From positions 1-9,837 of the forward strand of contig CALPKD020000024.1 of the NCBI GenBank assembly GCA_943324055.2: 9,837 nucleotides of DNA, written 5' to 3'. This stretch comes from Chitinophaga pinensis. Its GTDB lineage: Bacteria > Bacteroidota > Bacteroidia > Chitinophagales > Chitinophagaceae. The notes below the pieces were generated by a model, which saw only the letters and a list, made by a program, of their open reading frames with translations, made no database searches and was not told where the DNA came from. Made by a program: the position numbers and the translations under genes. Below, one piece after another: positions 7,207 through 9,837 of the stretch. Position 1 is the first letter of the stretch. Each line of letters starts with the position of its first letter.

Positions 7207-7373
7207 TGCATGGGTTCGTCAATGTCAATATCTTTAATCCTTTCCTTCGGCTTTCGATAATCCATTTTAATTTCTTCTTCATATTTTTCCTCATCTCTTT
7301 TATTGGTCCTAATAAAGAATACCAAAAAAGCAATAATTATAATTGCAAAAATAATGAGGATAAAATAGTTCAT
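7203..7373 (-). CDS. Small single-pass membrane protein, 56 residues
   Basis: A short gene that is easily missed and is read on the minus strand from ATG at 7373 to TAA at 7203. The product begins MNYFILIIFAIIIIAFLVFFI, a single membrane helix, then RTNKR and a highly charged cytoplasmic tail (EEKYEEEIKMDYRKPKERIKDIDIDEP pattern, residues 28-55). This is a clear positive-inside layout with the N-terminus outside. Codon composition shows an ordinary coding pattern, and the opposite-strand frame over the same bases looks like an antisense shadow. It lies 28 nt downstream of the lipoprotein gene, on the same strand, so it is probably the last gene of the dodecin-lipoprotein operon. I do not recognise a named family. 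Function unknown; small helix-plus-charged-tail proteins often bind and modulate larger membrane complexes, but that is only a general guess. Confidence 0.75.
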   Translation of the reverse strand: MNYFILIIFAIIIIAFLVFFIRTNKRDEEKYEEEIKMDYRKPKERIKDIDIDEPMH

Positions 7374-7401
7374 AGTGCTAGTATTGTTAATTTAAATTAA
7401 A

Positions 7402-8037
7402 CTATTCTTTTCTGAGTACGTTGTTTTTTATCATGTCATTCACAATCAATTCACCATATTCATGCGCTAGCTGATGGGAAGATGCTGGGTTATAGGACTC
7501 AGTTTGCGCCGAATAAATAAGCTCTTTGGTGCTTAAATCATACAAATTACTTTCCCAAAAATAACGTTTGTCTTCAATATAATACCCAGGAGTATAAATG
7601 CGAGCGTACATAGTATTGTAATAGCCCCAAAAATGACGATGGTACATTACATAAGGTGAATAGTAAACTTGTGAGGGTACATAATATTTTTCCTTTTCTT
7701 TGCTCAGTAAAACAATGGTGACTACCGCGTCAATTCCAGTTCCCTGAAATTTGTTTATCACTGCATCCTCGTCTATATTTTGAAAAGTTTTAGGACCATA
7801 TTCCTGCACCGATGAAATAGCATTATAACCTAATGATTTTAAGTCGTCTACAAACTCAGCCTCCATTTTTTGCTTACTGCCTAAGTCATTGCCTCCGTTT
7901 ATGCCAATTACTAAAATTTTATTAAATTTTTTATAAGGGGCATTGGCTGCTTTCCAAGTATGTGTTATTTTGGACGAACTGCATGAAACAAGGATTGTTA
8001 TCACCGCAGCAGTTAACCCCCATCTTACTTTTTTCAT
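7402..8037 (-). CDS. Lipoprotein of unknown function (DUF4136-like)
   Basis: A 211-residue lipoprotein: basic start MKKVRW, hydrophobic core, then lipobox LVSC with the lipidated Cys19, followed by SSSK. The mature part begins THTWKA and has an alternating strand pattern (KILVIGI 40-46, then DAVVTIVLL near 103-111), a tyrosine-rich middle (YYVPSQVYYSPYVMYHRHFWGYY pattern, about 118-140) and a closing helix (HQLAHEYGELIVNDMIKNN). The combination of a W-rich strand after the lipid site, an ABC-like fold with YDLSTKELIYSAQTE and this length resembles the DUF4136 group of Bacteroidota lipoproteins; that assignment is by eye. It follows dodecin by 18 nt and precedes the small membrane gene by 28 nt. 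It probably sits in the outer membrane or periplasm. No enzymatic motif is evident. Confidence 0.8.
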   Translation of the reverse strand: MKKVRWGLTAAVITILVSCSSSKITHTWKAANAPYKKFNKILVIGINGGNDLGSKQKMEAEFVDDLKSLGYNAISSVQEYGPKTFQNIDEDAVINKFQGTGIDAVVTIVLLSKEKEKYYVPSQVYYSPYVMYHRHFWGYYNTMYARIYTPGYYIEDKRYFWESNLYDLSTKELIYSAQTESYNPASSHQLAHEYGELIVNDMIKNNVLRKE

Positions 8038-8055
8038 TGTAGGCTATTTAAAGGG

Positions 8056-8283
8056 TTAACGTTTCTTTAAAGCAGCAGCTTTCCCCTCTATTTCAAAGGA
8101 CAATTTTACTGTCACACGGTATTCTTTAATTTTATTATTTTCGACGTGTGCGCAATGGTCTTTTACGTATACAGAACGAATATTTTTTACACTCTTAGAC
8201 GCTTCGTTCACTGCTTGCTGCACTGCATCTTCCCAATTTTTTGTGGAGTTGGCCATTAATTCAATCACTTTAATTACTGACAT
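8056..8283 (-). CDS. Dodecin family protein
   Basis: Small dodecamer-forming beta-sheet/helix protein of 75 residues. ATG at 8283 is chosen rather than the upstream ATG at 8319, since MSVIKVIELMANS is the conserved family N-terminus and the upstream start would lie inside the promoter. Family marks: KVIE (5-8), NSTKNWEDAVQQAV (12-25), ASKSVKNIRSVYVKD (28-42) and EYRVTVKLSFEIE (54-66). Flavin-binding dodecins have a Trp in strand 2 and a Gln in strand 3 (Trp36 and Gln55 in Halobacterium); the aligned residues here look like Ser37 and Arg56, so flavin stacking is doubtful. A basic KKR tail closes the protein. It heads an operon with the lipoprotein (18 nt) and small membrane gene. Family members buffer flavins or CoA or bind calcium; which applies here is unknown. 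Confidence 0.9.
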   Translation of the reverse strand: MSVIKVIELMANSTKNWEDAVQQAVNEASKSVKNIRSVYVKDHCAHVENNKIKEYRVTVKLSFEIEGKAAALKKR

Positions 8284-8316
8284 AAAAATTAAATTTAAAT
8301 TATTATTGATCTGTCC

Positions 8317-8347
8317 CAAAAGTAGAAACGATCAAATGACTTTACAA
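8317..8347 (-). promoter_or_regulatory. Candidate promoter of the dodecin operon
   Basis: On the minus strand, TACTTTTG (8324 to 8317) fits the Bacteroidota -7 element TAnnTTTG exactly. A TTG at 8347-8345 lies 20 nt upstream, the usual spacing for the -33 element. Transcription would begin near 8311, leaving an AT-rich leader of about 27 nt before the ATG at 8283. TTGATC and GATCAA (8306-8311 and 8330-8335) flank the -7 element. Confidence 0.5.
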
Positions 8348-8407
8348 TGATTGCCATCAATTTAAATGTTGATTGTGATTTATAAAAACAATATTCTGCT
8401 ACGAGAT

Positions 8408-8425
8408 AATTCTATAGATAGAATT
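8408..8425. repeat. Perfect 8-bp inverted repeat, operator candidate
   Basis: AATTCTAT-AG-ATAGAATT is a perfect palindrome with a 2-nt centre, about 60-80 bp upstream of each promoter candidate's core in the shared divergent region. It resembles a dimer-binding operator more than a terminator, because no gene on either strand ends here. AT-rich DNA makes chance palindromes more likely, so the call is tentative. Confidence 0.35.
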
Positions 8426-8462
8426 TTTATTATTAATACTTATTTATTTTTATGTTTTTGTA

Positions 8463-8490
8463 TTGTCAATTCCGTAATACGATAAATTTG
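8463..8490 (+). promoter_or_regulatory. Candidate promoter of the REC-Crp regulator gene
   Basis: TAAATTTG (8483-8490) fits TAnnTTTG exactly. TTG at 8463-8465 gives a 17-nt spacer; an alternative TTTG at 8457-8460 gives 22. Transcription would start near 8496, inside the inverted repeat AATCAA-N7-TTGATT (8491-8509), leaving a leader of about 95 nt. A regulator bound at that repeat would block the start site. Confidence 0.45.
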
Positions 8491-8509
8491 AATCAATTGG
8501 TTCTTGATT
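8491..8509. repeat. Inverted repeat AATCAA-N7-TTGATT at the putative transcription start
   Basis: Perfect 6-bp inverted repeat directly after the -7 element. Its half-site TTGAT is the one recognised by Fnr-type proteins, although here the half-sites face the opposite way from the classic TTGAT-N4-ATCAA. A similar ATCAA-N8-TTGAT lies at 8356-8373. Possible operator for the adjacent Crp/Fnr-type regulator. Confidence 0.35.
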
Positions 8510-8590
8510 ATTTAGTTTATTTTTACCCTCCTCTTATGCAGCTTTAAGCTATGTTTCTCCAGGCAATGCCCCCGCCAGAAAAATAACAAC

Positions 8591-9652
8591 ATGAAAAAAA
8601 TATTGCTAATCGAGGATGATGACAATGTGAGAGACAATGCGCGCGAAATAATTGAATTGTCAAATTACCGTGTCGTACTAGCAGAAAACGGGAAGGTGGG
8701 TGTTGAAAAAGCAATCGCTGAAATACCTGACTTAATTGTTTGCGACATTAAGATGCCTATTTTAGACGGTTTTGGTGTATTACATGCAGTCAAAAAAAAT
8801 GACCATACAAGTCATATACCATTTATTTTTTTAACAGCCACTACCTCAAGAGCGGATTTTAGACGCGCTATGGAACTAGGTGCAGATGACTTTATTACAA
8901 AACCTTTTGAAGCAACTGAATTGTTGAATGCGATTGATGTTAGAATTAACAAATTAGACCACTCAAGACAAGAAGTGCTTAAAAGTCTAGAGACCTTTGA
9001 TCATCCTAATCATAATGGAGGGGATTTAAATGTGTTTGAATCCTTAGTGGATAACCGTCAAAGTAACCGGTATAAGAAAAAGGAAACCATTTACACCGAG
9101 GGCAACCATTGTTCTGGCATATACTATATCTTGGACGGGAAAGTTAAAACCTATAAAACAAACGATGCAGGCAAAGTATTGGCGACTGACTTATATGATA
9201 CCGGAGATATTTTCGGATATAATACCATTTTTGATGGATCTGCACATCAGGACTATGCAGTTGCTCTAGAAAACACCGAATTGGTACTTATCCCTAAAAA
9301 AGACTTTATCACTTTGTTAAATAATAACCATCATGCTACGCACAAGTTTATTAAATTATTGGCTAACAATATATCTACTAAGGAACAAAAACTAATCGGT
9401 ATCGCGTTTAATTCACTACGAAAAAAAGTTGCGGATGCCTTAATCTTACTTTATAATAAATATGCCAATCATGATGAGCATGAATTTAGTATTAATATAA
9501 GTCGGGATCATCTTGCAAGTATCGCGGGTACCGCCACAGAATCCCTTGTAAGAACCTTGGGGGACTTTAGAGACGAAAAGCTTATTGAGGTTGGGAAGGA
9601 TGGCCGGATTACTATCTTAAATAAGTATAAACTAGAGAATTTACAGAATTAA
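8591..9652 (+). CDS. Response regulator with receiver and Crp/Fnr-type effector plus HTH domains
   Basis: A transcription factor of 353 residues. The receiver domain (1-120) has the acidic pair Asp9/Asp10, phospho-acceptor Asp52 (VCDIKMP), Thr82 (FLTA) and Lys104 (TKPF), so it should be phosphorylated. A linker (121-147) leads to a cyclic-nucleotide-binding-fold domain (about 148-240: KKETIYTEGN, GIYYILDGKVK, TGDIFGY). The dimer helix (250-285) precedes an HTH (about 300-335: ISRDHLASIAGTATESLVRTLGDF). Glu317 and Arg321 in the recognition helix align with Glu209/Arg213 of Fnr. The Arg-Ser pair that holds cAMP in Crp is not seen (HQDYAVA instead), and there are no Fnr-like Fe-S cysteines (only Cys51 and Cys174). 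The input is therefore probably phosphorylation. It is an orphan: no kinase is in the window. It lies divergent from the dodecin operon and convergent with Hsp20. This domain fusion is known in Bacteroidota. Confidence 0.9.
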   Translation: MKKILLIEDDDNVRDNAREIIELSNYRVVLAENGKVGVEKAIAEIPDLIVCDIKMPILDGFGVLHAVKKNDHTSHIPFIFLTATTSRADFRRAMELGADDFITKPFEATELLNAIDVRINKLDHSRQEVLKSLETFDHPNHNGGDLNVFESLVDNRQSNRYKKKETIYTEGNHCSGIYYILDGKVKTYKTNDAGKVLATDLYDTGDIFGYNTIFDGSAHQDYAVALENTELVLIPKKDFITLLNNNHHATHKFIKLLANNISTKEQKLIGIAFNSLRKKVADALILLYNKYANHDEHEFSINISRDHLASIAGTATESLVRTLGDFRDEKLIEVGKDGRITILNKYKLENLQN

Positions 9653-9655
9653 ATA

Positions 9656-9698
9656 AATGCTTGAAGACGAATAGGGAAACTATTCATCTTCAAGCATT
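9656..9698. terminator. Long hairpin terminator between convergent genes
   Basis: AATGCTTGAAGA (9656-9667) pairs with TCTTCAAGCATT (9687-9698); after one C-A mismatch, GAATAG (9669-9674) pairs with CTATTC (9680-9685) around a GGAAA loop. The stem begins 4 nt after the regulator stop and 22 nt beyond the Hsp20 stop. There is no strong T-run on the plus side; on the minus side the exit reads TTATTTAATTC. It most likely ends both transcripts. Confidence 0.75.
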
Positions 9699-9719
9699 GA
9701 AACTTTCACCACCTAATAA

Positions 9720-9837
9720 TTACTTGACAGGAATGGTTTGCTGGGTGTGAATTTTCGTACTCTCTACACGAGGTAGTGTAATGTGTAAAATTCCATCTTC
9801 ATACCGAGCATCAATATTGTCTTTCTTTACTTCCTCT
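9720..9837 (-). CDS. Hsp20/alpha-crystallin small heat-shock protein (C-terminal part)
   Basis: The gene runs off the window's right end; 38 codons and TAA at 9720-9722 are present. The visible part reads EEVKKDNIDARYEDGILHITLPR, the final beta strands of the alpha-crystallin domain with the family's A-x-x-x-x-G-[IV]-L motif (ARYEDGIL), then a short polar tail ending TIPVK. It is an ATP-independent holdase chaperone in the cytoplasm. It converges on the REC-Crp regulator, separated by the shared hairpin terminator. Its presence next to dodecin suggests a stress-related neighbourhood. Confidence 0.9.
   Translation of the reverse strand, partial: EEVKKDNIDARYEDGILHITLPRVESTKIHTQQTIPVK

Larger units (their letters stand above)
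8284..8590. promoter_or_regulatory. Divergent regulatory region, 307 bp without a gene
   Basis: Very AT-rich region between dodecin (minus) and the REC-Crp regulator (plus). It contains a promoter candidate in each direction (listed separately), a perfect 8-bp inverted repeat at 8408-8425, two further inverted repeats built from ATCAA/TTGAT half-sites (8356-8373 and 8491-8509), a small AGCTT-T-AAGCT repeat at 8540-8550, and an 11-codon open frame at 8551-8586 ending four bases before the regulator ATG. No protein gene, tRNA or riboswitch is recognisable. Confidence 0.7.

Noticed and set aside
7206..7400. Plus-strand open frame of 64 codons after the YkuD_2 gene
   Set aside because: It lies antisense over the 56-codon minus-strand membrane protein gene, which has a proper hydrophobic helix, charged tail and operon position; the plus frame shows no family features.
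8284..8319. Twelve-codon N-terminal extension of dodecin from ATG 8319
   Set aside because: The conserved family N-terminus begins MSVIKV at 8283, and the extension overlaps the -7 promoter element.
4116..9652. A cAMP signalling pair made of the PDE1-like enzyme and the Crp-type regulator
   Set aside because: The enzyme is exported, the regulator lacks the cAMP-binding Arg-Ser pair, and the two genes are 3.5 kb apart in different operons.

Overview
The window is AT-rich, gene-dense DNA from a member of the Bacteroidota, most likely a Chitinophagia- or Sphingobacteriia-type organism. Evidence for this: starts lack Shine-Dalgarno sequences and sit behind A/T-rich leaders; several upstream regions carry the Bacteroidota -7 element TAnnTTTG; and the protein set is characteristic (short PabB/PabC pair, YkuD_2-type L,D-transpeptidase, REC-Crp fusion regulator, small dodecin). 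I see no rRNA, tRNA, CRISPR array, insertion sequence or phage gene.

Layout. (1) Positions 1-2533, + strand: the last 15 codons of an upstream gene, an enolase-superfamily dipeptide epimerase, and an APC/LAT-type amino acid permease. Spacings are 8-9 nt, so this is one operon, probably for salvage of dipeptides or amino acids such as those from murein. (2) Positions 2510-5084, - strand: a three-gene operon of a secreted class II (PDE1-like) cyclic-nucleotide phosphodiesterase-family metallo-hydrolase, aminodeoxychorismate synthase component I (PabB, GTG start) and aminodeoxychorismate lyase-like PabC. PabB and PabC overlap by 17 nt, and together they would make p-aminobenzoate for folate. The PabC end overlaps the permease end by 24 nt in antisense. 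(3) Positions 5138-7206, + strand: two L,D-transpeptidases from different families, a YcbB-like YkuD enzyme with the HGCxR motif and a YkuD_2 enzyme with a SxGC motif. (4) Positions 7203-8283, - strand: a dodecin-family protein, a lipoprotein and a 56-residue membrane protein, read as one operon. (5) A divergent 307-bp regulatory region at 8284-8590 with promoters in both directions and several inverted repeats. (6) Positions 8591-9652, + strand: an orphan response regulator that fuses a receiver domain to a Crp/Fnr-type effector domain and HTH. (7) A long hairpin terminator, then on the - strand the C-terminal end of an Hsp20 small heat-shock protein.

Two themes run through the window. Regions 1 and 3 put a dipeptide epimerase, an amino acid permease and two peptidoglycan cross-link enzymes close together, which suggests cell-wall peptide remodelling and recycling, although they are separate transcription units. 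Regions 4-7 look like a stress cluster (dodecin, lipoprotein, small membrane protein, REC-Crp regulator, Hsp20). I find no clear-cut new defence or mobile system. The best leads are the small membrane gene, the dodecin that lacks flavin-binding residues, the REC-Crp regulator with TTGAT half-sites in front of it, and the secreted PDE1-like enzyme joined to pabBC.
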